Of a stretch of DNA of 21,500 nt, positions 1 to 8,154 are shown piece by piece (the first letter of the stretch is position 1; every line of letters starts with the position of its first letter). The stretch comes from a virus. A program made the position numbers and the translations under genes. The DNA is taken from positions 1 through 21,500 of IMG/VR virus record IMGVR_UViG_3300042900_000440; one strand, written 5' to 3'. The notes beneath the pieces were generated by a model. It ran no database searches and was not told the origin of the DNA. It saw nothing but the letters and a program-made list of their open reading frames with translations.

Positions 1-1518
1 ACCATTCCCTTCTTTAAAAAGATAATGTGGATTCTCTTGTTTCATTTCATTATATCTATCTTCATCAACAAGTTTATAATCATGTACAGCAATATAATTA
101 TTTACATCACCTATGATCATTTTACTATAAGTATCATGCTCTAGTTGAAGACTTGTAATCTTTTCCCATCTAGCACATATCTCCAAATATTTTTCCTGAT
201 ATTCTCTTGGTATGATAGTCTCTAAACCATCTGTATTTTGCATTAATGGTACTGCATTAGGTATCTCTTCAATTATCATCTCATATAACATACAAAGACT
301 TAACTGACCATTAATAGTTATTCTCATAGTAAATTCTGGATCATACAGAAAACTATTTGCATCATTACTTAATCCATAAGTTGAATTAAGAATAATCTTA
401 TATACATAATTTCTTACATCTTTCTTACTTATCTTCTTTCTCTCATTAAAGAACCATTCATACAGCTCACAGAATTCTACTTTAGGTAAATGTGCAGGAG
501 CCCAGTTATTTCTAATAGCTAGATTTGGATAATAACTGACAACATCACTTGACATTATCATCATATCTTCATTAGACTTATAGATACCACTTGTCTTTGC
601 ACCATGAATACCACCTAAACCAAAATCAGTTTTAACACCTTTATAGTTTATAGAATACTTGAAGCCTCCTTTTGTATGTTCTGGATATACAACAATATCA
701 TTAAATACTGATAATAGCTTTTGAAAGGTTGCAGTCTCAAACTTTACATAATCAAGAATAATATCCTTTACAGGAATGCTTTCTCTCTTAGTTCTCAACT
801 GTCTTAAATCATATTTTTTAATTCCAGTACTCTCACTCAAGAAATGTAAGAATAACTCTTTACTAATTCTTGGTTCTGAAGCACTAAATAAAGGAATATT
901 ATATTCCTCTGTCAATGTTTTTCTTAATGCAATTTGATTTTTACTTAGGCGCATTATCTGCTTAGTTGACACAACATCATTCCAACAATAATCAACTATC
1001 ATGTTAATTTGCTCAAATGTGGTCACTTTGGTAGTATGGTGTAAAGGCATATCTTGGATACTTGGCCAATCCATACTATACTGTATCCATTTTAAACTTG
1101 ATCTCTTAGCAGGATTATCCCAATGATTTAACTTGAATACATCTACTTGCTTGATGCTCATAGTCTTTTCATAAAAATCTAGAAACTCACCAGATCCTTG
1201 CTTATTAATCACATATTGAGCTTTACTATAAACCCATTCAGCAATTTCAGATCCAGCCATGAAAGATAGACTACCAGCATTCTGTAATATATACTCAGTT
1301 ATCTGACCATCAAATCCTAAACCATTATAAGATACATGCCATTCATTATAGAGTATGTTTCTCTTTAGAAACTCAATGTATTCATCCCAGTCATTCTGTA
1401 AATCATGCATTACAAATACATGTCTCTCATCAGTTTTTATACTTTCAAAACATGCAATAAAACAATTTTGCATTGTTTCATAATCCATAACCCAGTGGGT
1501 CTTAGTAATTTCTCCCAT
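1..1518 (-). CDS. B-family DNA polymerase, N-terminal 506 residues (runs off the left edge)
   Basis: Replicative DNA polymerase with a 3'-5' proofreading domain. The frame is open from the ATG at 1518 to position 1 with no stop, so only the C-terminal part (end of palm, and thumb) is missing. Visible motifs are Exo I (VMDYETM, D12/E14), Exo II (SYNGLGFD, N65/D70), Exo III (YCWNDV, Y177/D181), polymerase motif A (SSDVVSYYPNLA, D325), motif B (KIILNSTYG, K374 to G382) and motif C (QNTDGLE, D430). Motif C has Asn in place of the first Asp of the usual DTD; the second Asp, which binds metal in this family, is kept. The other nearby ATG (1525) is out of frame and short. No Shine-Dalgarno is visible. 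Family B is well supported; the assignment to a crAss-like type is inference. Confidence 0.93.
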   Translation of the reverse strand, partial: MGEITKTHWVMDYETMQNCFIACFESIKTDERHVFVMHDLQNDWDEYIEFLKRNILYNEWHVSYNGLGFDGQITEYILQNAGSLSFMAGSEIAEWVYSKAQYVINKQGSGEFLDFYEKTMSIKQVDVFKLNHWDNPAKRSSLKWIQYSMDWPSIQDMPLHHTTKVTTFEQINMIVDYCWNDVVSTKQIMRLSKNQIALRKTLTEEYNIPLFSASEPRISKELFLHFLSESTGIKKYDLRQLRTKRESIPVKDIILDYVKFETATFQKLLSVFNDIVVYPEHTKGGFKYSINYKGVKTDFGLGGIHGAKTSGIYKSNEDMMIMSSDVVSYYPNLAIRNNWAPAHLPKVEFCELYEWFFNERKKISKKDVRNYVYKIILNSTYGLSNDANSFLYDPEFTMRITINGQLSLCMLYEMIIEEIPNAVPLMQNTDGLETIIPREYQEKYLEICARWEKITSLQLEHDTYSKMIIGDVNNYIAVHDYKLVDEDRYNEMKQENPHYLFKEGNG

Positions 1519-1560
1519 AATCCATATTCAGTTAAGCTGTTTCCCCTATTTAGTTAAAAG

Positions 1561-1588
1561 CACAGAGCATCACGGATGACACTCTGTG
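1561..1588 (-). terminator. Hairpin, probable intrinsic terminator before the polymerase gene
   Basis: On the minus strand CACAGAG pairs with CTCTGTG (7 bp). A further 5 bp including two G-U pairs extend the stem, leaving a UCCG loop. A short T-run follows (CTTTTAA). It lies between the stop of the 1599-1985 gene and the polymerase start at 1518. It could equally be an RNA stability or processing element, because little room is left for a new promoter before the polymerase. Confidence 0.6.
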
Positions 1589-1598
1589 ACTTATTAAA

Positions 1599-1985
1599 TT
1601 ATTTTGCAGCTACAACTGCTTTATCTAATGTAGTCTGAAAATCAAAATCTTTAGAGTTAACACCTAAGTAGTTAATTAAGTTTTTAATATCAGTTTTGTC
1701 ATCCAAATAATACTCTTGAAATGTTTCACTAGAGATTCTCTCTTCTTTAACATTTCTACCATTTGCTCTCATTGCTTGTGTACCCATTGGATCACCATTC
1801 TCATCTAATTTTGGTAACATATGCAAACTTGTCTTAGTTACCTTACCAATGATTACAAATAACCCTGAAGTTAAATCATAAATACATTCTACATACGGTG
1901 CATCATTAGATACTGGTATCATTCTAAAAGTACTGTGACCATTCCATTCTGAACTGATCAATGTCATTGTGTTTTCTCCTGTCAT
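1599..1985 (-). CDS. Hypothetical protein, 128 aa
   Basis: I do not recognise a family. The protein is soluble, of mixed composition, with no signal peptide or membrane segment. It lies between the unknown gene 2008-2574 and the polymerase, so a replication role is possible by context only. Two starts compete. The ATG at 1985 has the A/T-rich leader typical of this genome. The in-frame ATG at 1967 has a good Shine-Dalgarno-like AGGAG about 8 bases upstream, which is rare here. I kept the longer form; the shorter one would begin MTLISSEWNG. A hairpin terminator follows the stop. Confidence 0.75.
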   Translation of the reverse strand: MTGENTMTLISSEWNGHSTFRMIPVSNDAPYVECIYDLTSGLFVIIGKVTKTSLHMLPKLDENGDPMGTQAMRANGRNVKEERISSETFQEYYLDDKTDIKNLINYLGVNSKDFDFQTTLDKAVVAAK

Positions 1986-2007
1986 ATTATTTTATTTATT
2001 TTACAAA

Positions 2008-2574
2008 TTACATATTTATTTTTGGATCCTGCAACTCTTTTACAGCAACCATTAATATTTCTTTTTCCATGTCTGGTGTAGTACATAGTTCCCCTACATT
2101 TTTTAATACTTCCTCATCTACTCCTAATAACTCAGAATAAATATTGAAATACTTTTCAGGAAACAAGAAACTATCCATATACATGTAATTACTCCCATTC
2201 TTATCAAAATGGTCCCTTATTTTGCGCTTTACTGTAGGATTCATCTTACTATATCTACCATTAATTAAATGCATCCAATCTGACTCCATATCAGAAAAAT
2301 CAAATGTATATAATACTTCAGTGTCATTTAGTTTAATGTAATCACTCAGCCGATTATGTTTCAGTAATACATTTTTTTCAAAGTTGATGTAATCTTGATC
2401 AGTTCTCTCATGATATACAGCAACTAGTTTCATATCCTCGGGTGTTACATAGTCATTCCAGCCAAAATAAGTTTGGACTGGAGTAACACTTACACCCTTT
2501 TTTATACCTAAGAGCGGATAGACAAATATCTTAGATTTTTGAAAATAATTCTTATAAAGCGCATCAATACTCAT
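2008..2574 (-). CDS. Hypothetical protein, 188 aa
   Basis: No family recognised. It is a soluble protein rich in aromatic residues (many Tyr, Phe and Trp) and charged residues, with no membrane segment. The start ATG at 2574 lies just below the stop of the RecE-like nuclease gene at 2579, so the two are probably translated from one message. Downstream is a small unknown gene and then the DNA polymerase. The position between a nuclease and a polymerase suggests DNA metabolism, but nothing in the sequence proves it. Confidence 0.75.
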   Translation of the reverse strand: MSIDALYKNYFQKSKIFVYPLLGIKKGVSVTPVQTYFGWNDYVTPEDMKLVAVYHERTDQDYINFEKNVLLKHNRLSDYIKLNDTEVLYTFDFSDMESDWMHLINGRYSKMNPTVKRKIRDHFDKNGSNYMYMDSFLFPEKYFNIYSELLGVDEEVLKNVGELCTTPDMEKEILMVAVKELQDPKINM

Positions 2575-2578
2575 AATT

Positions 2579-3589
2579 CTACAATTTAATTTTACCGGTT
2601 GCTAATTCATATGGTAAACTAAAATCTTTATTGCTATAATGATAGTCTACTACATTCAATATATCTTTAAAGTTTTCTTCCCATACTTTTAATGTTTCTG
2701 GTGATACCTGAAATGGGTAAATTAAATTAGCTCTATCAATCACAATAAAAGTAATTACAACCTTCCATTCAGCTGCGTCTGGTAATTCTCTAAGATATTT
2801 ACCCAAACTCAACTGTTTATACATGACGGCCTGTATCCAATACTTATAATATTGCACTGAGTCTGGAAAGTCTTGAATAGCCTTACCAGTTGTTTTTAAA
2901 TCATTAATGAACAAAGTCTTAGTATTATAGTCCATTACTACATTATCTAAGATACCTTTAAATCCAAACTTATACTTGCTTGATTTTATCTGTACTCCTT
3001 CTTCATTATATATTTTTACATTTTCATCTTTATCATTATCAAGTTGCATTAAACTTCTTACAGTCTCATGGTTTCTTAATAACTCTACAGATTCTTTTGC
3101 TGTGTCTAATGTAGTTTGATCTACAATAGTCTTACCTTGTTTTACTTTTAAAAATTCAAAGTACTGTGTATTCTGTTCAGTCACCATCTTTGCAATTCTA
3201 CCTTCATCAGTTTTCAATGACTGGTGTAAATTAATACCAACAAGTACACTAATTATTGAATCAGGAAAATCTGCTAATGTCAAATCTGTATCAGGTTGTG
3301 ATTGAAAAACCTTAAAGACTTCATCTACAAGTAATCTATTATTATCTTTTGGTAAATTACTTGGTATTACAATAAATTCATCATTGAACTTTTCTGGTTC
3401 AAGTAGTAAACAATGCACTACTTTCCCGGCTACTAAATGAGCATCAACCATATCTTCTCTTTGATTTAAGATATAGTGTCTATAAAAAGCTGCTGGTGAA
3501 TACAACAGCTTATTTATACTTGAGTAACTAAAATAAAAGTCACTTTTATAAAATTGATTTAATTCTTCATTATAAGAAATACCCATCAT
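2579..3589 (-). CDS. PD-(D/E)XK nuclease, RecE/Cas4-like (DUF3799 type)
   Basis: Probable DNA exonuclease of the RecE C-terminal/YqaJ-like class, which resects double-stranded ends for phage recombination. The N-terminus has the family pattern SYSSINKLLYSP (residues 21-32), followed by the G-x-x-x-H element (AGKVVHCLLLEPEKF, H59). The catalytic core is FKGILDNVV (D215), then FINDLKTTGK with D230 and K232, followed by a QYYKYWIQAVMY helix. The length (336 aa) suits a single-domain nuclease. Start codons at 3589 and 3586 are adjacent (ATGATG); the 5' end overlaps the upstream gene by 20 bases. Natural partners for recombination in this window are the Sak4-like ATPase (14127-14852) and the SSB-like protein. 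The nuclease fold is well supported; the polarity of the enzyme cannot be read. Confidence 0.85.
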   Translation of the reverse strand: MMGISYNEELNQFYKSDFYFSYSSINKLLYSPAAFYRHYILNQREDMVDAHLVAGKVVHCLLLEPEKFNDEFIVIPSNLPKDNNRLLVDEVFKVFQSQPDTDLTLADFPDSIISVLVGINLHQSLKTDEGRIAKMVTEQNTQYFEFLKVKQGKTIVDQTTLDTAKESVELLRNHETVRSLMQLDNDKDENVKIYNEEGVQIKSSKYKFGFKGILDNVVMDYNTKTLFINDLKTTGKAIQDFPDSVQYYKYWIQAVMYKQLSLGKYLRELPDAAEWKVVITFIVIDRANLIYPFQVSPETLKVWEENFKDILNVVDYHYSNKDFSLPYELATGKIKL

Positions 3590-4880
3590 TATTTGTTTTA
3601 GGTTCTACTATTACATTGTCAAAGTCTATTAACTCTCTTGTAGGTGTGTTAACTACTTCTTCAACAACTTCTTCAATTGTTTCTACCACTTCTTCAACAA
3701 TCTCTTCTTCTACAGTTGCAGTAACAGCTTCTTCTTCTAGAGATACTATTTCTTCTACAACTTCTTCTTCAATCTCAGGAGATTGTGGTGTAAAATCACC
3801 ATGTAATGAATACTCATAGTTTAAATTCAAAACAGCCAACATCTCTTCAGTCATTGTAATTGTTTTAATTTTAAAATACGTTGAGTCACCACCATTAATG
3901 ATTTTGTCTCCTAGTTTCTTTAGTATTATGTCAACATTTTCTTTAGTCAACTTACCATGCTTTTTCAATCTCTCAATTATTTGATCTATATCTAAATGAA
4001 AATAATTGCTTCTGATATCCATTAATGCAAGTAAAGATTTAAAATTCACATGGCTTTTACTCCTTGAGTCTTGTATTCTATTATAGTAGTTATTAAACAA
4101 TAAACTTAAATATAAAATACTATCTTCAAACTGTGAATTAGCCATTATCTCCATAGCTAATGTATGATTATCTCTATCTGAGCTATCAAACATCTCACAT
4201 AAACTTTCATACATGTTCTCTTCAATAGCTAATGCATCACTACCATTTAAATACTTTAGTAATTCAGATTCATCATATATTGGCCCAGTAAAGTTAAGCA
4301 TGTCTTTATATGAACTAACATACTCATCACTAATATATTGCAATCTTTGAGATGAAAAACTTACACCTTCAGTTAATCTAAAAGGAATATGAACATCTTC
4401 TAATATACTTTTAGTATTATATTCAATAGCAATATATTCATTTTCATAGAACTCTAATGCTGTATTTACTTTATTTGCATAATAATCATCAATATAACCA
4501 CCATCAACTGCACCTTGAAAAAACTCTTTAAACTTTTCAGTTTTTACATTATAATGCCAACGTGCTTCTGTATATTTTGCAGTAGTATTATCTGAAATAA
4601 ATACTGCACTTGCCTCTTCAATCTTTGTTGTAGCTTTTATTTTATAATCTTTTGTAAGATTTTTAAGCTTTACACGAGGTATATTTACACTTTTAGCAAA
4701 AAATAATTTATCACCTGTAGTTGGTTCATAACCTGTTGTTACAGGAAACAAGGTTCTTACACTGTTAAATGTAGCATATTGTAAATCAACTTCTGTATTA
4801 ATATCAAGTAAAGATAAATCATGATTATCATAGTAATCAGAGTTTGAAATCTGTAGTTTTATTATTAATGTATTTTCCAT
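3570..4880 (-). CDS. Unknown 436-aa protein with acidic Glu/Val-rich tail
   Basis: No named family. Three parts can be seen: a beta-rich N-terminal region (about 1-170), a helical middle (about 200-330), and a low-complexity tail (about 375-415) made almost only of Glu, Val, Ile and Thr, ending in a short conserved-looking peptide. Residues about 225-262 contain a motif (SSDRDNHTLAMEIMANS...EDS...LSLLF) that is clearly repeated in the small protein at 9477-9887. It lies directly downstream of the AAA+ ATPase gene, separated by a hairpin, and overlaps the nuclease gene by 20 bases. A role as partner or substrate adaptor of the AAA+/VWA pair is a reasonable guess, not shown. Confidence 0.82.
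   Translation of the reverse strand: MENTLIIKLQISNSDYYDNHDLSLLDINTEVDLQYATFNSVRTLFPVTTGYEPTTGDKLFFAKSVNIPRVKLKNLTKDYKIKATTKIEEASAVFISDNTTAKYTEARWHYNVKTEKFKEFFQGAVDGGYIDDYYANKVNTALEFYENEYIAIEYNTKSILEDVHIPFRLTEGVSFSSQRLQYISDEYVSSYKDMLNFTGPIYDESELLKYLNGSDALAIEENMYESLCEMFDSSDRDNHTLAMEIMANSQFEDSILYLSLLFNNYYNRIQDSRSKSHVNFKSLLALMDIRSNYFHLDIDQIIERLKKHGKLTKENVDIILKKLGDKIINGGDSTYFKIKTITMTEEMLAVLNLNYEYSLHGDFTPQSPEIEEEVVEEIVSLEEEAVTATVEEEIVEEVVETIEEVVEEVVNTPTRELIDFDNVIVEPKTNNDGYFL
3646..3779 (-). repeat. GAA/GTT-rich low-complexity tract coding for an acidic tail
   Basis: Short imperfect repeats of Glu and Val codons (GAAGAAGTTGTTGAA-like units on the minus strand) in the 3' part of the 3570-4880 gene. 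Such tracts are prone to slippage length changes. The tract also creates a false Ser/Thr-rich open frame on the plus strand. Confidence 0.75.
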
Positions 4881-4892
4881 ATTTTTAAATTA

Positions 4893-4915
4893 AAAGCGGC
4901 TTTTTACACCGCTTT
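4893..4915 (-). terminator. Hairpin with T-run after the AAA+ ATPase gene
   Basis: On the minus strand AAAGCGG pairs with CCGCTTT (7 bp, 9-base loop), followed by TTTTAATTT. It sits 10 bases after the ATPase stop and 12 bases before the ATG of the 3570-4880 gene. This fits an intrinsic terminator, perhaps a leaky one, because there is no room for a promoter between it and the next gene. Confidence 0.6.
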
Positions 4916-4925
4916 ATGTTAATAT

Positions 4926-5882
4926 CTATTTAACTGCCATTTTAATTACATTAGCATTCTGCATTAGTCTAGCAAACTTAGGTTTGTTACCTGCAAGAAT
5001 CTCTTTTACCATGTAATATTTAAGGTCAGTTGTGAAAGCTTCACAATCTGTAGTCAATTTAACCAAACGGTTAATCATTGCATCACTAACTGCATGCTCA
5101 GATGCATGCTTTAATGAATAATTGATTAATCTGGTAGTAATTATACTACTAATATCAGCTCTAAAATCATCTCCTGTACCTACCGCACCATTTAATGCTC
5201 CTACTACATATGCTTCACTTGTATTAGTCATAATATCTTGAGGAGAAATAATCTTATCCATCTTGTTATTAATAAACATAGTAAACATACTAGAGAACTC
5301 AGCTCCAACAGAACCTTCACCAATCATTTGGATTAATGGTAACTGCTCTTCAAACTTTTCAATAGAGCTAATAGCATTAAAGAAAGTAGTAATAGCTCTT
5401 GGATTAACATTTTGTGTTACAAGTTCAGGATTCATTAAAATAAAATTTATTCCACGGCCATCAATTCCAAATCCTTCAGCCCACTTAGCCCAAGTATTAA
5501 CATCAAATTTCATTTCAACTGTAATATATCTTGTTGTTTGAGCAATATCTTGTGCAGTAACTGAATAGTCTCCATTATCAGGATTTTGACTTAACAATAT
5601 TGTCCATCCTTTTGGTAATTTCCAAGATACATAAGTCTGTCTATCAATTAATTCCATACAGGCTTGTATGAAGCGTAAATCAGCTCTATTCCAGTCATCT
5701 AGCAATAAAATACCACCTTTAGTTTTACCTTCAATCCATTCTGGAGCTGCATAATTCATTCTATTTCTTCCTGTTGGCTTATATCTGTTTTTGATATATG
5801 TATCCATAATTGTTTCAGGAACCCATTTGTTCATACCATCTTCTCTTACCATTTCAAACTCTTTGAATGGAAAACCAACTAA
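4926..5882 (-). CDS. MoxR-like AAA+ ATPase, exon 2 (residues 74-391)
   Basis: Second exon of an AAA+ ATPase whose first exon is 6940-7158. Joining base 6940 to base 5882 gives an uninterrupted 391-aa protein reading ...EELGD-LVGFPF..., which restores the D-L-x-G motif of MoxR-type ATPases. This exon carries Walker B (GILLLDDWNRAD, D135/D136 of the spliced protein, compare LxxDEINRA) and sensor 1 (ILLSQNPDNGDY, N173). MoxR ATPases usually act with a VWA-domain partner, and such a gene (7179-9490) lies immediately upstream. The open frame also extends through an intron-borne ATG (5885-5883), which could allow a truncated product lacking Walker A from unspliced RNA. Family assignment is strong; the substrate is unknown. 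Confidence 0.9.
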   Translation of the reverse strand, partial: LVGFPFKEFEMVREDGMNKWVPETIMDTYIKNRYKPTGRNRMNYAAPEWIEGKTKGGILLLDDWNRADLRFIQACMELIDRQTYVSWKLPKGWTILLSQNPDNGDYSVTAQDIAQTTRYITVEMKFDVNTWAKWAEGFGIDGRGINFILMNPELVTQNVNPRAITTFFNAISSIEKFEEQLPLIQMIGEGSVGAEFSSMFTMFINNKMDKIISPQDIMTNTSEAYVVGALNGAVGTGDDFRADISSIITTRLINYSLKHASEHAVSDAMINRLVKLTTDCEAFTTDLKYYMVKEILAGNKPKFARLMQNANVIKMAVK

Positions 5883-6142
5883 CATTATGTTATCTCTAAG
5901 GCTCTTTATCCTTAGATTCTGTAGTTTACGGACTTGTATTATTACTACAGTTCAGACTATATCATCTACTCCCTTTAAGTGTTGATACACATAAGGAGTA
6001 GCTCTGCGCTCGTGGGTGTTTACCATCTTCAACATCACTTGTTAAGACTCCATCACCTAGTCGTTGCACCTTCAATGTATTTCTACAAAGCTTGGCTCAT
6101 GATTGTCCTTACCAGGATGTTCCATGAGTTCACAGAGTTTAA

Positions 6143-6157
6143 AGGGGACCTAGTTGG
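6143..6157 (-). other. Internal guide sequence (P1/P10) of the ATPase-gene intron
   Basis: The minus-strand sequence CCAACTAGGTCCCCT is complementary to the joined exons AGGGGAT/TTAGTTGG over all 15 positions, counting two G-U pairs exactly at the junction. This is direct sequence evidence for both splice sites. The TAG stop of the endonuclease ORF lies inside this guide. Confidence 0.88.
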
Positions 6158-6899
6158 TTTTTAATTTAATATCAATATTAAAATTTGTTTTGCCTGATAA
6201 TACTTGTTCAGATAAAAATTTCCATACATCTTTTACACTATTGAAAGCAACAACACCATCACAATAAAAATCAAAATGTTTACCTAAATATTTAGGATCA
6301 ACATTAAATTTTTTTATTTGGGTTTTGCTATCAGAGTATCTTAACCTTATTCCATTTTTACTTAAACCTTTAACATAACCACCAGCCAATCTTTGGACAT
6401 CTTTTTTAGTAATGTTTAATTTTTCAGAAGCTTCATCTTTATCTTTAAAAGACTTAATATAATTTCCAAAATAATCATATACTTCAACAGTACAATAATC
6501 AAATTTGTTTTTATACTTACCTTCATCAATACCTTTAAGAATTGATTTGGATAATTTTTGTCTACTGTATAAAGAAAGAGTTCTGCTAATGGGGTCTAAT
6601 TGTAAATTAAAATCAGGTTTTAATGTATCAATGTAGTATTTTTCTCTTAATATTCTGTTTTCTGGCAAGCAAAATTCTAATATCTCATATTCAAAACTAT
6701 TTATGCCATGTTTATTAAAAGCCTTTTGCATAAAATCATTTGAATGTTTATTATTCAAAAGTTTTTGTCTATGCTCTAATAATCTGTCATATAAAGTTTT
6801 AGAACTACCTACATAAAATCTATTATTACATGATAACATGTATATACCAGATTTATGTCTAAGTTCTTTTGCACTTAATTGAAGAATTGATGTTTTCAT
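6150..6899 (-). CDS. GIY-YIG homing endonuclease with NUMOD1-like DNA-binding region (intron-encoded)
   Basis: Intron-encoded endonuclease that would spread the host intron by cutting intronless alleles. The N-terminal GIY-YIG domain shows GIYMLSC (18-24), FYVGSS (28-33), R39, a catalytic Glu in RILREKYYI (E86) and the conserved PDFNLQ (95-100). The C-terminal region about 138-188 (VEVYDYFGNYIKSF...AGGYVKGLSKNGIRLRY) looks like a NUMOD1-type DNA-binding motif, common in such enzymes. The start is the ATG at 6899; an in-frame TTG two codons upstream is less likely. A 14-base palindrome (6910-6923) lies just upstream of the start. The last two sense codons and the stop overlap the intron guide sequence. 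The length (249 aa) suits the family. Confidence 0.9.
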   Translation of the reverse strand: MKTSILQLSAKELRHKSGIYMLSCNNRFYVGSSKTLYDRLLEHRQKLLNNKHSNDFMQKAFNKHGINSFEYEILEFCLPENRILREKYYIDTLKPDFNLQLDPISRTLSLYSRQKLSKSILKGIDEGKYKNKFDYCTVEVYDYFGNYIKSFKDKDEASEKLNITKKDVQRLAGGYVKGLSKNGIRLRYSDSKTQIKKFNVDPKYLGKHFDFYCDGVVAFNSVKDVWKFLSEQVLSGKTNFNIDIKLKTN

Positions 6900-6909
6900 A
6901 TACAAATAT

Positions 6910-6923
6910 ACAAATATATTTGT
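6910..6923. repeat. Perfect 14-base palindrome upstream of the intron ORF
   Basis: ACAAATATATTTGT reads the same on both strands and lies 11 bases before the ATG of the GIY-YIG ORF, within the first 30 bases of the intron. In RNA it could form a weak hairpin affecting access to the start codon; in DNA it could bind a dimeric protein. AT-rich chance occurrence is also possible. Confidence 0.4.
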
Positions 6924-6939
6924 AGAAAACTAAATCTTA

Positions 6940-7158
6940 ATCCCCTAATTCTTCAATTTGTGATAAATTTAACTTAACAACATCTAAATCTAATTCTTCA
7001 CCGACTTGCATTATAGATGATGTTTTACCTAAACCGGCTTCACCAACAACAGCTAGTGCTGTAGGCATCTTACCAGTTTGTTGAAGTATCTCATTGTTTT
7101 TAATAATATGTTTAATAAAGTTTTTTAACTCATCTGCATTTAATTGAATCTGACTCAT
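6940..7158 (-). CDS. MoxR-like AAA+ ATPase, exon 1 (residues 1-73)
   Basis: First exon of the AAA+ ATPase continued at 4926-5882. It contains Walker A, VVGEAGLGKTSS (GEAGLGKT at 39-46), after a short N-terminal helix. Without splicing the frame ends one codon after GGG GAT at an intron TAA (6939-6937), giving a useless 73-aa fragment; this identifies a 5' splice site rather than a real gene end. The ATG at 7158 is 20 bases below the stop of the VWA gene and has an A-rich leader, so the two are probably co-transcribed. Exon length (219 bases) is a whole number of codons. Confidence 0.9.
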
Positions 7159-7178
7159 CTTTTTTAATTTTTTTTAAT

Positions 7179-8154
7179 TTATAACTCAAGTTTTATCACC
7201 TTTCCCGGAAGGCTATTATTCATATGGGATTGTTCAGACAGCACCCATAAAACAGGAGCTTTTGGTTTAACATCAGTATAACATTCACCATCAGTGAAAT
7301 ATACCAAGCTAGTAAACTTTCTTATATTTTCATTATAATACTCAAGGACGGGAGTAAATTCAGTCCCACCTCTACCATATATCTTAATTTCATTTTTGCC
7401 TTTATACGGTTCAATACTTCTTATAACAGTATCACATTGTATAATAGTAATATCTACTCCTTGCTTATAGATGTGATGTATTTCATTCATGAACTCATGC
7501 AACTCTTTATCACATACAGAACCTGAAGTATCAATAGCCAACAACATATGTTGTTTCATTTTAATCTTTAGACCAGGATTATCAGAATATCTTCTATTCT
7601 CTTTTCTCCTTATCTTTTTAGTATACACTTTTGATGATACACCAGTAAATCTTCTTATATAACCTTTCCAATCAAACTTAGGGGCTGTGATTGCTTCCAT
7701 TTCAAGTAATCCCTCAATTTCTCCAGGAACATTACCTCTTTTCTTTTCAGTCATTTCCTTAGCATCATTGAGAATCTTATTCAATTGCTTCTCAATTAGC
7801 TTCTGTTCAGCTTCAGTCATGTCTTCAAAGTCAGACCAAGTTGGATGATCAGAGTCCATATCATCTCCGGAATCCATTTGATCACATACTTTATCATAGT
7901 TGTCATCACCACTTGTACCTTCTTCACCACCTTTGTCTTTCTTCTCTTTGGCTTGTTGTAGTTTCTCATAATAATATCTACAACCTGCCTTTCTATCTAA
8001 GTTCAAATCAGGATAATCATCTATATTAACACCACCTTCTGGAAGATACTGATTATCAATGAATTGATTTATTTCCATGTCCATTGCGTAATTAGCAAGC
8101 TTCTTATCACTAAACTTAAAATACATAGTAAGATGGCCAAATGCGATATGCAAG
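7179..8154 (-). CDS. Metallopeptidase-like/VWA protein (DUF2201 + VWA-like), exon 2 (end of codon 76 to residue 400)
   Basis: Second exon of a 400-aa protein. Joined to 9264-9490, the sequence reads ...LLKHEL-LHIAFGHLTM..., the zinc-binding HExxH...GH signature of the DUF2201 metallopeptidase-like domain. A charged linker follows (about 140-190, rich in Asp, Glu and Lys). A C-terminal VWA-like domain has an intact MIDAS: LLAIDTSGS (spliced residues about 280-288), GRGGTEF and FTDGE. Cellular proteins with this two-domain layout are usually found next to a MoxR-type ATPase, as here (4926-7158, 20 bases downstream). The pair probably forms a chaperone-like complex that remodels a target; the phage target is unknown. 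In the unspliced RNA the exon has no normal ATG start in frame; its first in-frame codon is TTG. Confidence 0.9.

Larger units (their letters stand above)
5883..6939 (-). ncRNA. Group I self-splicing intron in the AAA+ ATPase gene, with a GIY-YIG ORF
   Basis: 1057-base intron. It begins after a T (6940) and ends with a G (5883), as group I introns require, and its removal restores the ATPase frame. The guide sequence at 6143-6157 (minus CCAACTAGGTCCCCT) pairs with exon 1 AGGGGAU (P1, with the U-G pair at the splice site) and with exon 2 UUAGUUGG (P10). Core elements in order on the minus strand are Q-like AATCATGAGCCAAGC (6104-6090), R-like GGTGCAACGACTAGG (6070-6056) and S-like GATATAGTCT (5963-5954). 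P9-type hairpins follow at 5919-5950 (CTGTAGT/ACTACAG) and 5896-5915 (CTAAGG/CCTTAG). The endonuclease ORF lies between the 5' splice site and the guide, that is, in the P1 loop. Confidence 0.92.

Noticed and set aside
3616-3819. Plus-strand Ser/Thr-rich open frame
   Set aside because: It is the antisense of the Glu/Val repeat of the 3570-4880 gene.
5791-6164. Two short plus-strand open frames
   Set aside because: They lie antisense to the ATPase exon 2 start and the intron core, whose RNA signals read on the minus strand; no family resemblance.
4926-7158. Separate short ATPase genes, or a frameshifted pseudogene
   Set aside because: Both fragments fit one AAA+ protein when the group I intron is removed; core elements and guide pairing are present.
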